Positions 28,172 to 37,310 of a stretch of 64,000 nucleotides of DNA are shown here, piece after piece. Position numbers and translations under genes: made by a program. Numbering within the stretch: position 1 is the first letter of the stretch; each line of letters begins with the position of its first letter. Under the pieces are notes generated by a model, which saw only the letters and a program-made list of their open reading frames with translations, was not told the origin of the DNA and did no database searches. This stretch comes from Candidatus Cloacimonadota bacterium (GTDB taxonomy: Bacteria; Cloacimonadota; Cloacimonadia; Cloacimonadales; Cloacimonadaceae): assembly GCA_012728875.1 (NCBI GenBank), contig JAAYEF010000021.1, positions 1 to 64,000 of the forward strand, in the 5' to 3' direction.

Positions 28172-29170
28172 GTGCGTATAGCCTTGGACGCCTTTGGTAG
28201 CGACCGCGCGCCGCAGCCAGAGGTGGAGGGGGCAATTCAGGCTATAAAAGAAGAGGTCTGCGAAACGATCCTTTTGGTGGGAGACGAGGCGGTTTTGCAA
28301 GCAGAACTGGACAAATATTACTTCGACCGCCAGCGGATCCAGATTGTTCACGCTTCCCAGCGCATTTCCATGGATGATCACGCCGCGGAGTCTGTGAGAT
28401 CCAAAAAAGATTCCTCAATGGTGAGAACCGTGGAACTGCACAAAAAAGGGGAAGTGGATGCGGCCGTGAGCGCGGGAAATTCTGGCACCTTCATGGGCGC
28501 TTCGCTGCTGAGCTATGGACGCATCAAGGGGGTTTCGCGCCCCGCCATCGCCGTGACTTTGCCTACCATGAAACAGCCGGAAATCCTGCTGGATATGGGC
28601 GCAAACGTGGATTGTGATGCGAACAATCTCATGCAATTTGCACAGCTTGGAACCATCTATTTCAGCTATATTTACAACGTTCCCCAGCCCCGGGTGGCGC
28701 TGCTGAACATCGGCGAGGAAAGCGCTAAGGGAAACCTGATGTCCCGCGATGCCTGGAACCTGCTTTCCCAAGCCAAGGATTTGAACTTTGTGGGCAATAT
28801 CGAGGGAAAAGACGTTTTGAAAGGCGATTGCGACGTGATCGTCTGCGACGGATTTGTGGGAAACATTGTGTTGAAAACGCTGGAAGGTGCGATTTATTCC
28901 ATCTTTGAGCTTTTGAATGAACAGCTTAATAAAGACTGGATCGCAAAACTGGGTGCGGTGCTTTCCTACCCAGTTTTCAAATATTTGAAACATAAGCTTG
29001 ATCAAACAGAAATTGGCGGCGCATTGCTGGTTGGCCTGAACGGCTGCAGCATCATCTGCCACGGCAGCAGCAACGCCAAAGCCATCAAAAATGCCATTAA
29101 CTTCGCCGTACGCACGGCGCAGTCTGGATTTGTGCATCACACCAGGGAATATTTTGAGAGGACGAGCTAA
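28172..29170 (+). CDS. plsX: Phosphate acyltransferase PlsX
   Basis: PlsX converts acyl-ACP to acyl-phosphate for phospholipid synthesis. The 332-residue protein starts MRIALDAFGSDRAP (the usual MRIAlDamGGD motif is slightly altered). It retains AAVSAGNSGTFM, PTMKQPEILLDMGANVDC, NIGEESAKGN and CDGFVGNIVLKTLEG. The start is GTG 28172 behind AAGGAG. The stop overlaps the fabH ATG by one base. Confidence 0.96.
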   Translation: MRIALDAFGSDRAPQPEVEGAIQAIKEEVCETILLVGDEAVLQAELDKYYFDRQRIQIVHASQRISMDDHAAESVRSKKDSSMVRTVELHKKGEVDAAVSAGNSGTFMGASLLSYGRIKGVSRPAIAVTLPTMKQPEILLDMGANVDCDANNLMQFAQLGTIYFSYIYNVPQPRVALLNIGEESAKGNLMSRDAWNLLSQAKDLNFVGNIEGKDVLKGDCDVIVCDGFVGNIVLKTLEGAIYSIFELLNEQLNKDWIAKLGAVLSYPVFKYLKHKLDQTEIGGALLVGLNGCSIICHGSSNAKAIKNAINFAVRTAQSGFVHHTREYFERTS

Positions 29171-30162
29171 TGTCTATCTACAAAGCTAAATTCTCCGCTT
29201 TTGGAAGTCACGCTCCTGCGAAGGTCGTGAACAACTTTGACCTGGAAAAAACGATGGATACCACCGATGAGTGGATCCGCACCCGCACCGGGATGTTTGA
29301 ACGCCACTACTGCTCCGAGGATGAGGCAGCCAGCGATCTTGCCATCATTGCTGCCACAAACGCCATTGAAGCATCCTTAGTGAAATACAAGGATATCGAC
29401 CTCATCATCACCGGAACCGTGACAGGCGACCACGCCTTCCCCGCCACAGCCTGCATTGTGCAGAAAAAGCTTGGCTTGAAGGGAGTTCCCGCCTTCGACG
29501 TTTCCGCAGGATGTTCGGGGTTCATCTATGCGCTGGACGTTGCCAAAACCTTTGTGGAAAACGGCAGCGCTCAAAATGTGCTGGTGATGGGAGTGGACGT
29601 GCTCACCAAGATCACGAACTGGGAAGACCGCGGCACCTGCGTCCTCTTTGGAGACGGAGCCGGCGCTGCAGTGGTTTCCCGGGCGCAGAGGAACGATATT
29701 TCCCAGATCATCGACTGCCTGATCCAAGCCGATGGCAGCCAGGGTGACTTGCTTTATCAAGCTGCCGGCGGTTCGCGCATGCCAGCCAGCCACGCCACCG
29801 TGGATAAAAACCTCCACACCGTCTATATGGAAGGAAACCGCATTTTCAAAAACGCCATCCGCTCCATGTATTCCTCCACGGACGAACTGCTCAAACGCAA
29901 CAAAATGAGCGCTGAAGACGTTGACTGGGTCATTCCGCATCAGGCGAATCTGCGCATCATCGAAGGTTTGGCTTCCAAACTGCGCGTTCCCATGGAAAAG
30001 GTGATCGTGAACATTGAAAAATATGGCAATACCTCCAGTGCCACCATCCCCCTGGCGTTGGACGAAGCCACGCGCTCAGGAAAAATCCGGCGCGGAGACG
30101 TGATCCTGCTCACAGCTTTTGGCGCAGGGCTCACCTGGGGAAGCCTCCTGGCAAGATATTGA
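29170..30162 (+). CDS. fabH: Beta-ketoacyl-ACP synthase III
   Basis: This enzyme starts fatty-acid elongation by condensing acyl-CoA with malonyl-ACP. The 330-residue product has the catalytic triad: C115 in DVSAGCSGFIY, His in IPHQANLRI and Asn in YGNTSSATIPLAL. The WIRTRTGMFERHY segment is also typical. It overlaps plsX by one base. Confidence 0.97.
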   Translation: MSIYKAKFSAFGSHAPAKVVNNFDLEKTMDTTDEWIRTRTGMFERHYCSEDEAASDLAIIAATNAIEASLVKYKDIDLIITGTVTGDHAFPATACIVQKKLGLKGVPAFDVSAGCSGFIYALDVAKTFVENGSAQNVLVMGVDVLTKITNWEDRGTCVLFGDGAGAAVVSRAQRNDISQIIDCLIQADGSQGDLLYQAAGGSRMPASHATVDKNLHTVYMEGNRIFKNAIRSMYSSTDELLKRNKMSAEDVDWVIPHQANLRIIEGLASKLRVPMEKVIVNIEKYGNTSSATIPLALDEATRSGKIRRGDVILLTAFGAGLTWGSLLARY

Positions 30163-30179
30163 TTTTGGAGACGCCGAAG

Positions 30180-31115
30180 ATGAAAACAGCCTTTGTTTTT
30201 CCCGGACAGGGAGCGCAGTATGTGGGCATGGTGCAGGATATTTGCCAGATCGAGCCTTCATTTTTGGGGGTTTTGGACAGCTTTGACCAAAGCCATGGGG
30301 TCAGCTTGCGCAAGATCATGTTCGAAGGTCCGGAGGAGGCGCTCAAGGAAACGCGCTTCACCCAGCCCGCCATTCTGTTTCACAGCATTTGCGCAATGAA
30401 GATTTTTCAAAAACACAGCCCCCTGCAGCCGGACTTTGTGGCAGGCCACTCTTTGGGCGAGTTTTCCGCCTTGGTGGCAAACGGCAGCCTGGACTGGCAG
30501 GACGCCATGCACTTGGTTCACAAGCGCGGTGAATTTATGATTAAAGCCAATGCCGGCACGCCTTTTGCGATGGCAGCAGTGATTGGCACCGATGCCCAAA
30601 CCGTGATCGATGCCTGCGCGGAAGCCGAGGCTCAGGCAGGCTTGGTTCGCGCCGTGAATTTTAACAGCCCCACCCAAACCGTGATTTCCGGCAGCAAAAG
30701 CGGCGTGGAAAAAGCGGGGGAAATCCTGAAGGAAAAAGGGGTTCGCCGTGTTTTACCCCTGGCGGTTGGAGGTCCTTTCCACACTCCGCTGATCCAGGAT
30801 GCCAGCCAATGGCTGAGCCAGGAAATGGAAAACATCGCATTCCGCGATGCCGAGATTCCCCTGATCTCAAATGTGGATGCCCTTCCCGCCACGAGTGGCA
30901 CCGAGAGCAGGGAAAAGCTGGTGCGCCAGATTGTTTCTCCCGTGCTTTGGGTGGCAAGCGTGCAACAGATGCTGGCAGCGGGAGTTACGCGCTTCATCGA
31001 GTTTGGCCCTCAGAAAGTTTTGAGCGGCATGATCAAGAACATTGACAAAGAAGCCGAGGTTCTAAACTTTGGCACAGCCGCCGAATTGGAAAACATCCTG
31101 GCGGCAATTAATTAA
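30180..31115 (+). CDS. fabD: Malonyl-CoA:ACP transacylase
   Basis: FabD loads malonate on ACP. The 311-residue product starts MKTAFVFPGQGAQYVGM, has the nucleophile S91 in AGHSLGEFSAL, the conserved Arg in KRGEFM and the His in GGPFHTPL. ATG 30180 with GGAG upstream is preferred over an in-frame TTG at 30159 that overlaps fabH. Confidence 0.97.
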   Translation: MKTAFVFPGQGAQYVGMVQDICQIEPSFLGVLDSFDQSHGVSLRKIMFEGPEEALKETRFTQPAILFHSICAMKIFQKHSPLQPDFVAGHSLGEFSALVANGSLDWQDAMHLVHKRGEFMIKANAGTPFAMAAVIGTDAQTVIDACAEAEAQAGLVRAVNFNSPTQTVISGSKSGVEKAGEILKEKGVRRVLPLAVGGPFHTPLIQDASQWLSQEMENIAFRDAEIPLISNVDALPATSGTESREKLVRQIVSPVLWVASVQQMLAAGVTRFIEFGPQKVLSGMIKNIDKEAEVLNFGTAAELENILAAIN

Positions 31116-31128
31116 TTGAGATAAAGTT

Positions 31129-31887
31129 ATGGATACTGCAAAATACAACCTTCAGGGCAAAATCGTGGTGGTCACCGGCGCAGCACGCGGCATTGGCTTT
31201 GCAATTGCGGAAGCTTTCGCAGCTCAGGGCGCTCATACCGTGATTTTGGACCTGAATTCCGACAGCGTGGAGAAGGCCGTGCAATGCCTTGTGCAGCAGG
31301 GATATTCCGCTTCCGGAAAGATGGGGGACGTGACCGACGCCGGCGCCATGGAGGCTGTGTTTGCCGAAGTGGAAAAAGAGCACGGCGGCATCGACTGCCT
31401 TGTAAATAATGCCGGCATCACCCGCGACAACCTGATGCTGCGCATGAAGGAAGAAGACTGGAAGCTGGTTTTGGATATCAACCTCACCGGCACCTTTCTC
31501 GCTACCCAGAAAGTTTTTAAACACATGATGCGGGCTCGCAAGGGTTCCATCATCAATATCGCCAGCGTGATTGGGCTCATGGGCAACGCCGGGCAGGCAA
31601 ACTACGCTGCCTCCAAGGGCGGCGTCATTGCCTTCACCAAAAGCTGTGCGAAGGAATTTGCATCCCGCAACGTGCGCGTGAATGCCATCGCCCCGGGTTT
31701 CATCGAGACCGAAATGACGGCTTCGCTGCCCGAAGATGTGGTGGCAAGCTACGCTCAGGTCATTCCGCTAAAGAAAATGGGCTCCCCCTCCGATGTGGCA
31801 AAGCTTTGCCTGTTTTTGGCATCGGACGACAGCGCCTACATAACGGGTCAAACCATTGCCATTGATGGCGGTTTGACCATGCAATAA
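31129..31887 (+). CDS. fabG: 3-oxoacyl-ACP reductase
   Basis: The 252-residue short-chain dehydrogenase has the cofactor motif [12 protein letters not shown] (residues about 16-27), [14 protein letters not shown], catalytic Ser in INIASVIG, and YAASKGG with the Tyr-Lys pair. It reduces beta-ketoacyl-ACP with NADPH. The position between fabD and acpP supports the assignment. Confidence 0.97.
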   Translation: MDTAKYNLQGKIVVVTGAARGIGFAIAEAFAAQGAHTVILDLNSDSVEKAVQCLVQQGYSASGKMGDVTDAGAMEAVFAEVEKEHGGIDCLVNNAGITRDNLMLRMKEEDWKLVLDINLTGTFLATQKVFKHMMRARKGSIINIASVIGLMGNAGQANYAASKGGVIAFTKSCAKEFASRNVRVNAIAPGFIETEMTASLPEDVVASYAQVIPLKKMGSPSDVAKLCLFLASDDSAYITGQTIAIDGGLTMQ

Positions 31888-31949
31888 GCAGATTGAAAGG
31901 GGAAACCCTTCAAGATAGAAAATACACTTCAATAAACATAGGAGGAAAA

Positions 31950-32183
31950 ATGGATATTGAAGCCAAAGTCAAACAGCTCGTGATGGACAAGCTCGGAGTG
32001 GAAGAGTCTCAGATCGTTCCCTCCGCGAACTTCCAAGACGACCTTCGCGCCGACTCTCTGGACACAGTGGAACTTGTCATGGCGTTTGAAGAAGAGTTCG
32101 ACATCCAAATTCCTGACGAAGATCAGGACTTAATCCGTACAGTCGGACAGGCCATCGACTACCTCAAAGAAAAACTGGCCTAA
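31950..32183 (+). CDS. acpP: Acyl carrier protein
   Basis: This 77-residue acidic protein carries the phosphopantetheine attachment site S36 in [20 protein letters not shown] 31950 is preceded by AGGAGG; an upstream in-frame ATG at 31893 has a poor ribosome site and adds non-family residues. Confidence 0.97.
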   Translation: MDIEAKVKQLVMDKLGVEESQIVPSANFQDDLRADSLDTVELVMAFEEEFDIQIPDEDQDLIRTVGQAIDYLKEKLA

Positions 32184-32196
32184 AACACAAAGCCGT

Positions 32197-32236
32197 GAAT
32201 CAATCCTGATGGCCAACCCGTCATCAGGATTGATTC
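32197..32236 (+). terminator. Perfect 15-bp hairpin between acpP and fabF
   Basis: GAATCAATCCTGATG (32197-32211) and CATCAGGATTGATTC (32222-32236) form an uninterrupted 15-bp stem with a 10-nt loop. The following sequence (CACTTTATTTTCAC) is only moderately T-rich. It may attenuate transcription, stabilise the abundant acpP mRNA 3' end, or both. Confidence 0.7.
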
Positions 32237-32316
32237 CACTTTATTTTCACAAAAAACCCGCAAACAGCGGAAAAGATAAGCGGCACTGCCGTAGATCGAA
32301 CACAAGGACCAGGATT

Positions 32317-33555
32317 ATGAAAAAAAGAGTGGTTATTACAGGCATGGGAGCGCTCACTCCAGTGGGGAACACCCTTGATGAGACTTGGAAAAACCTGGTG
32401 AATGGAGTTTCCGGAGTGGACCTCATCACCAGTTTCGACACCTCCGCCCTGAGCGCCAAGATCGCTGCCCAAATCAAAAATTTCAATCCCGAAGACCATT
32501 TTGACCCCAAGGAAGCCCGCAAGATGGATTCCTACAGCCAATATACTCTTGTGGCAACGCGTGAAGCCATCAAAGATGCAGGCATCGACCCAGCCAAAGT
32601 GAACGGAAAACGCGTGGGCGTGATCACCGGAGTGGGCATCGGCGGAATCCGCACATTTGAAGAGGAAACCGTGAAATTCCATGAGCAGGGTCCCCGCCGC
32701 GTGAGCCCGTTCTTCATCCCCAAAATGATTTCAAACATCGCCGCAGCCCACGTTGCCATCGAAAACGGCTTTCAAGGCCCCAACTTCAGCATCGTCAGCG
32801 CCTGTGCCAGTGCGAATCATGCCTTGGGAACCTCCTTCCGCGCCATCCAATACGGTGATGCAGACATCATCATCAGCGGTGGAGCCGAAGCCGCCGTCAC
32901 AGGCTTGGCGGTTGCCGGTTTTTGTGCCCTGCGTGCGCTTTCCACCCGCAACGACGATCCAAAAACGGCATCGCGTCCCTTTGATGTTGGTCGCGACGGC
33001 TTTGTGATGAGCGAAGGCGCAGCCTTTTTGGTTTTGGAAGAGCTTGAACACGCCTTGGCACGCGGAGCCAGGATCTATGCCGAGCTTTCCGGATATACCG
33101 CCACCGATGATGCTTTCCACATCACGGCACCCTTGGATGATGGATCCGGCAGCGCAGACGCCATGAAGGGCGCAATTTCCGATGCTGGGCTCAAACCCGA
33201 AGACATCGATTATGTCAATGCGCACGGCACCTCCACTCCCCTCAACGACAAAGGTGAGACCCTTTCCATCAAAAGCTGCTTTGGAGACCACGCCTACAAG
33301 CTGAAGATCAATTCCACCAAATCCATGGTGGGACACATGCTGGGAGCCGCTGCCGGCATCGAAGCCATTGCCTGCGTGAAATCCATCGAAACAGGCATCC
33401 TGCACCCCACCATAAACCAGTTTGAAAAAGACCCCGACTGCGATCTGGACTACGTTCCGAATGTGGCGCAAGAGTTCGAAGTCAAGGCAGCACTTTCCAA
33501 TTCACTTGGTTTTGGCGGTCACAACGCCGCTTTGGTGTTTAAAAAATACGTTTAA
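32317..33555 (+). CDS. fabF: Beta-ketoacyl-ACP synthase II
   Basis: The 412-residue condensing enzyme has nucleophile C163 in VSACASANHALG and the two catalytic histidines in NAHGTSTPLND and KSMVGHMLGAA. It ends with SNSLGFGGHNAALVFKKY. ATG 32317 has AGGACC upstream and starts MKKRVVITGMGALTPVG, the family opening; an upstream in-frame ATG falls in the hairpin region. Confidence 0.97.
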   Translation: MKKRVVITGMGALTPVGNTLDETWKNLVNGVSGVDLITSFDTSALSAKIAAQIKNFNPEDHFDPKEARKMDSYSQYTLVATREAIKDAGIDPAKVNGKRVGVITGVGIGGIRTFEEETVKFHEQGPRRVSPFFIPKMISNIAAAHVAIENGFQGPNFSIVSACASANHALGTSFRAIQYGDADIIISGGAEAAVTGLAVAGFCALRALSTRNDDPKTASRPFDVGRDGFVMSEGAAFLVLEELEHALARGARIYAELSGYTATDDAFHITAPLDDGSGSADAMKGAISDAGLKPEDIDYVNAHGTSTPLNDKGETLSIKSCFGDHAYKLKINSTKSMVGHMLGAAAGIEAIACVKSIETGILHPTINQFEKDPDCDLDYVPNVAQEFEVKAALSNSLGFGGHNAALVFKKYV

Positions 33556-33597
33556 ACGACACTCTGCAACATCCAAGTAACTGAACCGGAAACAGTA

Positions 33598-34365
33598 TTG
33601 AGCAATTTAGTACAGAAGATCCTGGAATACTTCAACGGGAATAAGATCTCGGAGCAGTATCCCAAATGGGAAAAAAACCTGGCCCAGCTCCAAAAGAGGA
33701 TCGAATACCGTTTTCATGATCTCAACCTGCTCAAAGCCGCGCTCACCCACAAATCCTATCTCAGAAGAAATTACGGTGACCACAAAGCCCCTTCGCCCTT
33801 TGAACGGATGGAGTTTTTGGGAGATTCCATTTTGGGCTTCATCGTGTCCAAAGAGCTTTTTGCGCGGCATCCGGATGAACAGGAAGGCAAGCTTAGCAAG
33901 CTGAAATCCAAGATTGTTTCCGAAACATATCTCACCCTCAAGGCCAATGCGCTGGACTTGGGAAAACACCTCTTGCTGAGCCCGGAGGAACATCAATCCG
34001 GCGGTGCGAAAAAACCCTCCATCCTCAGCGATGCCGTGGAAGCCTTGATCTGCGCCATCTATCTGGATAGCGGCATTGCCTCCGTCACCCGTTTCATAAA
34101 AAACCACATCCTCGTGGACTATGAAACCACCGTCACCCGCAACGAACTGGTGAACTACAAAAGCATTCTGCAGGAATATATGCAATCCCGGGGTGAGCAG
34201 GCTCCGCGCTATGCAACCATTGCCGAGGAAGGGCCGGAACACAACAAAACTTTCATCGTGGAAGTGTATCATGGGCAGAACGTTTTGGGTCGTGGAAAAG
34301 GAAGCACAAAAAAGAACGCTCAGCAGGAAGCGGCTCACGAAGCCTGCCAAAAATTGGGGATTTAA
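33598..34365 (+). CDS. rnc: Ribonuclease III
   Basis: RNase III cleaves double-stranded RNA in rRNA and mRNA processing. The 255-residue product has the signature ERMEFLGDSILGFIVS (residues about 64-79), the second acidic site in LSDAVEALICAIY, and a C-terminal dsRNA-binding domain (NYKSILQEYMQSRG through GRGKGSTKKNAQQEAA). The start is probably TTG 33598 behind CGGAAA. Linkage fabF-rnc is common. Confidence 0.95.
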   Translation: MSNLVQKILEYFNGNKISEQYPKWEKNLAQLQKRIEYRFHDLNLLKAALTHKSYLRRNYGDHKAPSPFERMEFLGDSILGFIVSKELFARHPDEQEGKLSKLKSKIVSETYLTLKANALDLGKHLLLSPEEHQSGGAKKPSILSDAVEALICAIYLDSGIASVTRFIKNHILVDYETTVTRNELVNYKSILQEYMQSRGEQAPRYATIAEEGPEHNKTFIVEVYHGQNVLGRGKGSTKKNAQQEAAHEACQKLGI

Positions 34366-34410
34366 GAGCCCTGATTGTTTGATCAACCCTTCCATTATTG
34401 GAGGCTGAAA

Positions 34411-35322
34411 ATGAAGATTTTCCCCGTTTTTTTGGGTATGCGCGGCTGTCCTGCCCGCTGTGTTTACTGCGATCAGGACAAGATCAGCGGCGCTCCGGAC
34501 TTGGATCTCAAAGCCACTATTGCCCAGATTCAAGATTTTATCACCCGCAACGCCGGACTCCCCAAACAGATTGCCTTCTATGGCGGCAGCTTCACCGCCT
34601 TGGACCGTGATTTCCGTGAAAAGCTGCTTGGGTCGGTTTTGGAGGTCTGCGACAGCTTCACCAGCTTCAGAATCTCCACCCACCCGCTTTTTGTGGATCA
34701 CGATATTCTGGATTGGTGCGCCAAATGGAACATCAAAACAATTGAACTAGGCATCCAGGATTTCAATGACGAAGTTTTGAAGCAATCCTGCCGCGGCTAC
34801 ACTGGCAAGCAGGCTTGGGAAGCGGCTGTGCGGGTTAAGGAAAAGGGCTTTGAGCTTGGCATCCAACTCATGCCCGGTCTGCCTGGATGGAGCCCAACCA
34901 GTCTGGCGGAAAACCACACCCGGCTTCTGGAACTGAAGGCAGATCTGCTCCGGCTCTACCCCCTTGTCGTGATCAGGGGAACCGCTTTGGAAAAGATCTT
35001 TCATGCGGGTCAATACAAACCGCTCGACCTGGATGAAGCCGTCACCCAATGCGCAGACTATTTCCCTATTGCTGAACAAGTCCGGACCCGCATCATCAAA
35101 CTGGGCATTCCTTCAAATATTGATGCCAAAGAAATTGTGGCAGGTCCTTGGCATCCCGCATTTGGAGAACTTGTGAAGGCGGAGCTCATAGCTCGCAAGG
35201 TGCTATCCATCAATCCTCAGGAAGAAGCTGCAACTTTGAGCAGGGAGGAAATCCGTATGCTTAAAGCTCACGGTGGCAAAGCTTTGGATAAGGTTCAGAA
35301 GTGGTTTGAACACAACACTTGA
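34411..35322 (+). CDS. Radical SAM protein, Elp3-like domain
   Basis: The 303-residue product has the [4Fe-4S] cluster motif C13-x3-C17-x2-C20 (RGCPARCVYCDQD). FYGGSFTALDR follows, the GG segment of radical SAM enzymes, then TIELGIQDFNDEVLKQSCRG and GIQLMPGLPGW, characteristic of Elp3/coproporphyrinogen-oxidase-like members. There is no acetyltransferase domain. The substrate is unknown; a tRNA or heme-related role is only a guess from family resemblance. ATG 34411 has GGAGG upstream. It is the last core gene before the accessory region. Confidence 0.82.
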   Translation: MKIFPVFLGMRGCPARCVYCDQDKISGAPDLDLKATIAQIQDFITRNAGLPKQIAFYGGSFTALDRDFREKLLGSVLEVCDSFTSFRISTHPLFVDHDILDWCAKWNIKTIELGIQDFNDEVLKQSCRGYTGKQAWEAAVRVKEKGFELGIQLMPGLPGWSPTSLAENHTRLLELKADLLRLYPLVVIRGTALEKIFHAGQYKPLDLDEAVTQCADYFPIAEQVRTRIIKLGIPSNIDAKEIVAGPWHPAFGELVKAELIARKVLSINPQEEAATLSREEIRMLKAHGGKALDKVQKWFEHNT

Positions 35323-35360
35323 ACAAAAAACCGGCAAAAAAAGAAAAAATTCTTTTTGCC

Positions 35361-35388
35361 TTGGCTCAAAAATCGCTTATTGTATAAT
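35361..35388 (+). promoter_or_regulatory. Promoter of a putative small RNA
   Basis: TTGGCT (35361-35366) and a perfect TATAAT (35383-35388) are 16 bp apart. Expected start is near 35395. No protein-coding frame follows before a terminator at 35421-35460. Confidence 0.55.
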
Positions 35389-35394
35389 TAGCCT

Positions 35395-35460
35395 ACAGAC
35401 ACTACATAGAATGCCCTCCGAAACGTGGGAACACCGCCCGGTGTTTCCCACGTTTTTTTA
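35395..35460 (+). ncRNA. Putative small RNA of about 65 nt
   Basis: A short unit is bounded by a consensus-like promoter and a strong intrinsic terminator. The first 25 nt are unstructured (TACAGACACTACATAGAATG region) and could be a base-pairing seed. It is not recognised as a known RNA family. The alternative is that the hairpin simply terminates the upstream radical SAM gene and the promoter-like boxes are coincidence. Confidence 0.35.
35421..35460 (+). terminator. Strong Rho-independent terminator
   Basis: AAACGTGGGAACACCG (35421-35436) pairs with CGGTGTTTCCCACGTTT (35439-35455), with a single bulged T, followed by a run of T to 35459. It marks the end of the core-genome block. Confidence 0.93.
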
Positions 35461-36100
35461 TTCTCCACAAAAAGGGGCTTGACTCAGTTTGAAGAGCCGA
35501 AAATGGTGCCATTAATCATTTGATATAGCATAAATGTGGGTGTTCTGGGATGTCAGATGATTGAAAGGAACACCAGAAATTGTAATATGGAATTTTGATA
35601 ATTATCTGGGACTCGACGAAAAAACTAGTTTGCTGTAATGTGCAAAGCACAAAAAAAGTAGCTTTATGGAAGGTTAGATGATGGCAACCACGGAATCCAC
35701 GGAAAGACACGGAAAGATTATTTTCGCTGATGAGACATATTTGATCAGAGCTGCAGTTTTCTGGTTTCACTCCTTTAAAAAGCTTCTTTTCGTGTTGTAT
35801 GCTGACTTCCTCAAAATGGCTATCTACAACCAAACACCTTTTTTTGGATATCTTAATGAGATTCTCATTTATCCAAATCCTCTACCATATTATAAACTGA
35901 CACCCAAAGCTGCAAGTTGTGACACAAGTGGAAAGTGGGGATAACGCTTTGATTGGGAGGGAGATACGATGGACTGGCTTAAGAAATGTCCAAGCGCCTA
36001 TCTGGACGTTTTTGGACTGTTTGTTGACACTATTATTGCAAATTTGGATAGCGTTTGGACAGGCTTTGGAAAGAGCAGTTGGAAAAATCGAACTTTGAAA
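35461..36100. other. Junction region and presumed left end of Mu-like element
   Basis: No gene is supported. CACGGAA-type short repeats occur at 35690-35720. TTGTGACACAAGTGGA at 35916-35931 recurs as TTGTGACCCAAGTGGA at 36966-36981, and ATGTCCAAGCG at 35986-35996 recurs in the cluster at 37153-37283. A TG-initiated end at or near 35917 would suit a Mu/Tn552-type transposon, but the target duplication and the opposite end were not found. Confidence 0.45.
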
Positions 36101-36856
36101 TTAGAAAAAGCGCAATTGGAGTGCAATTGTGCCAATCAGGAAAGCTCCGTAATTCCAATCTGAGTCTAAAACCAGAACAGGGTAGTCTATATTAAATGGT
36201 TGGAGGATAATCTTTTGCCTGTGATGGTCGATCTGCACTTTTTTGATGGTGAGACCATCGTCGGTTCTTACAACTGCAATTTTCCCATCTGCTTTTTCCC
36301 AGCTCTGATCGTTTTTTATAACGACAATATCCTGATGCTGGATTACAGGCTCCATGCTCTGTCCATTTACTTGAAAGACAGTATATTGCTTGGGATTGCC
36401 GGGCAGAAAAGAGAGTGGTAATTGAATCTGCCCAACCTGACTCCACTCGTCTCTGATCTCCAGCGGAGGGCCGGCGGCTATCTCTCCCACGATGGGAAAG
36501 GTGATAGAACTGGTTGGATCGAAGTCCTGGCTGTTTAGCGGGTGCAGGATGGGAGAGATAGTGGGAGGGTTTGATTTATCTGGACTGGATGTTCTTACTT
36601 GTGCTTGCTTGCCTTGGATCAGCTCTTGGAACTCGTCTTTGGCATACATGGAACCGTTTCCAGTAAAGAGCCAGTGGAGATTAATCTTATCTCTGGATAG
36701 GACTTCCAGGAACTCGGGATCGGGATATCTTTCGCTTGATTTATATCTGGAAAGGGAGGCACGGGAGATGCCATATTTCTCAGCAAACTGGTAATCCTTG
36801 AGTCGCATAGCCTTGATCACCAAGCTAAGACGGTGTCCGATAGTAGGTTTATTCAT
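36101..36856 (-). CDS. LexA/CI-type phage repressor, S24 peptidase
   Basis: The 251-residue product has an N-terminal helix-turn-helix (residues about 18-40, YQFAEKYGISRASLSRYKSS). After a linker comes a self-cleaving S24 domain with cleavage site A128-G129 in VGEIAAGPP, catalytic S167 in GQSMEP and K192 in ADGKIAVV. Such repressors silence prophages or transposons and self-cleave on RecA activation. ATG 36856 with GGAG upstream is preferred over a longer in-frame start at 36925. It is divergent from the transposase genes, as the Mu c repressor is from Mu A. Confidence 0.88.
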   Translation of the reverse strand: MNKPTIGHRLSLVIKAMRLKDYQFAEKYGISRASLSRYKSSERYPDPEFLEVLSRDKINLHWLFTGNGSMYAKDEFQELIQGKQAQVRTSSPDKSNPPTISPILHPLNSQDFDPTSSITFPIVGEIAAGPPLEIRDEWSQVGQIQLPLSFLPGNPKQYTVFQVNGQSMEPVIQHQDIVVIKNDQSWEKADGKIAVVRTDDGLTIKKVQIDHHRQKIILQPFNIDYPVLVLDSDWNYGAFLIGTIALQLRFF

Positions 36857-37310
36857 TGTAAGCTCCAAACAGAAATTTGTTATTGACGATATCCACATGG
36901 CTGCAAATATGGTTTCTGGAGTCATTCTTATGCAGGGTTATTTGAGGTCAACACTAAAGTATATATTGTGACCCAAGTGGATTATAAAGTATTGTCAGAT
37001 AATGCGTAATAAACTCGGCAAACTCGCAGAAAGGACTTCCCAAGATTCTGCGCTTGTGGTTCTTAGCACCCTAACTAATACATAAGTGAGGTGTAGAATG
37101 ACTACCAAAAAACACAGACAATCGGAAGTGCAGAATCGGGCTAACCAGGGCAATGTCCAAGCGGGTACCCCTGTCCAAGCGGGGGTGACGATGAGGCTTA
37201 ACTCATTGATAACTATGATGAGAAGCCAAAATGTCCAAGCGCTTGACCGTATTTTTCAGATTAGCAGACTGAAATGTCCAAGTGGGTCGCAGTTTTTGAA
37301 GGACTTGGAC
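36857..37310. promoter_or_regulatory. Divergent control region with repeated binding-site-like motifs
   Basis: TTGTGACCCAAGTGGA lies at 36966-36981; on the minus strand it directly follows a TATAAT, so a repressor bound there could block the repressor promoter. Farther right, TGTCCAAG followed by CG or TG occurs at 37154-37163, 37172-37181, 37232-37241 and 37275-37284. An inverted ACTTGGACA is at 37303-37311, just before the next gene. These are plausible operators or internal transposase-enhancer sites, as in Mu. Confidence 0.55.

Noticed and set aside
35969..36163. Plus-strand frame of 64 codons after a GGAGG
   Set aside because: It contains one of the repeated TGTCCAAGCG sites, overlaps the repressor gene antisense and resembles no protein. 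The ribosome site makes it only marginally possible.
37098..37310. N-terminal extension of the small winged-helix gene
   Set aside because: The stretch holds a cluster of repeated sites in different frames, while ATG 37311 has its own Shine-Dalgarno and begins the recognisable domain.
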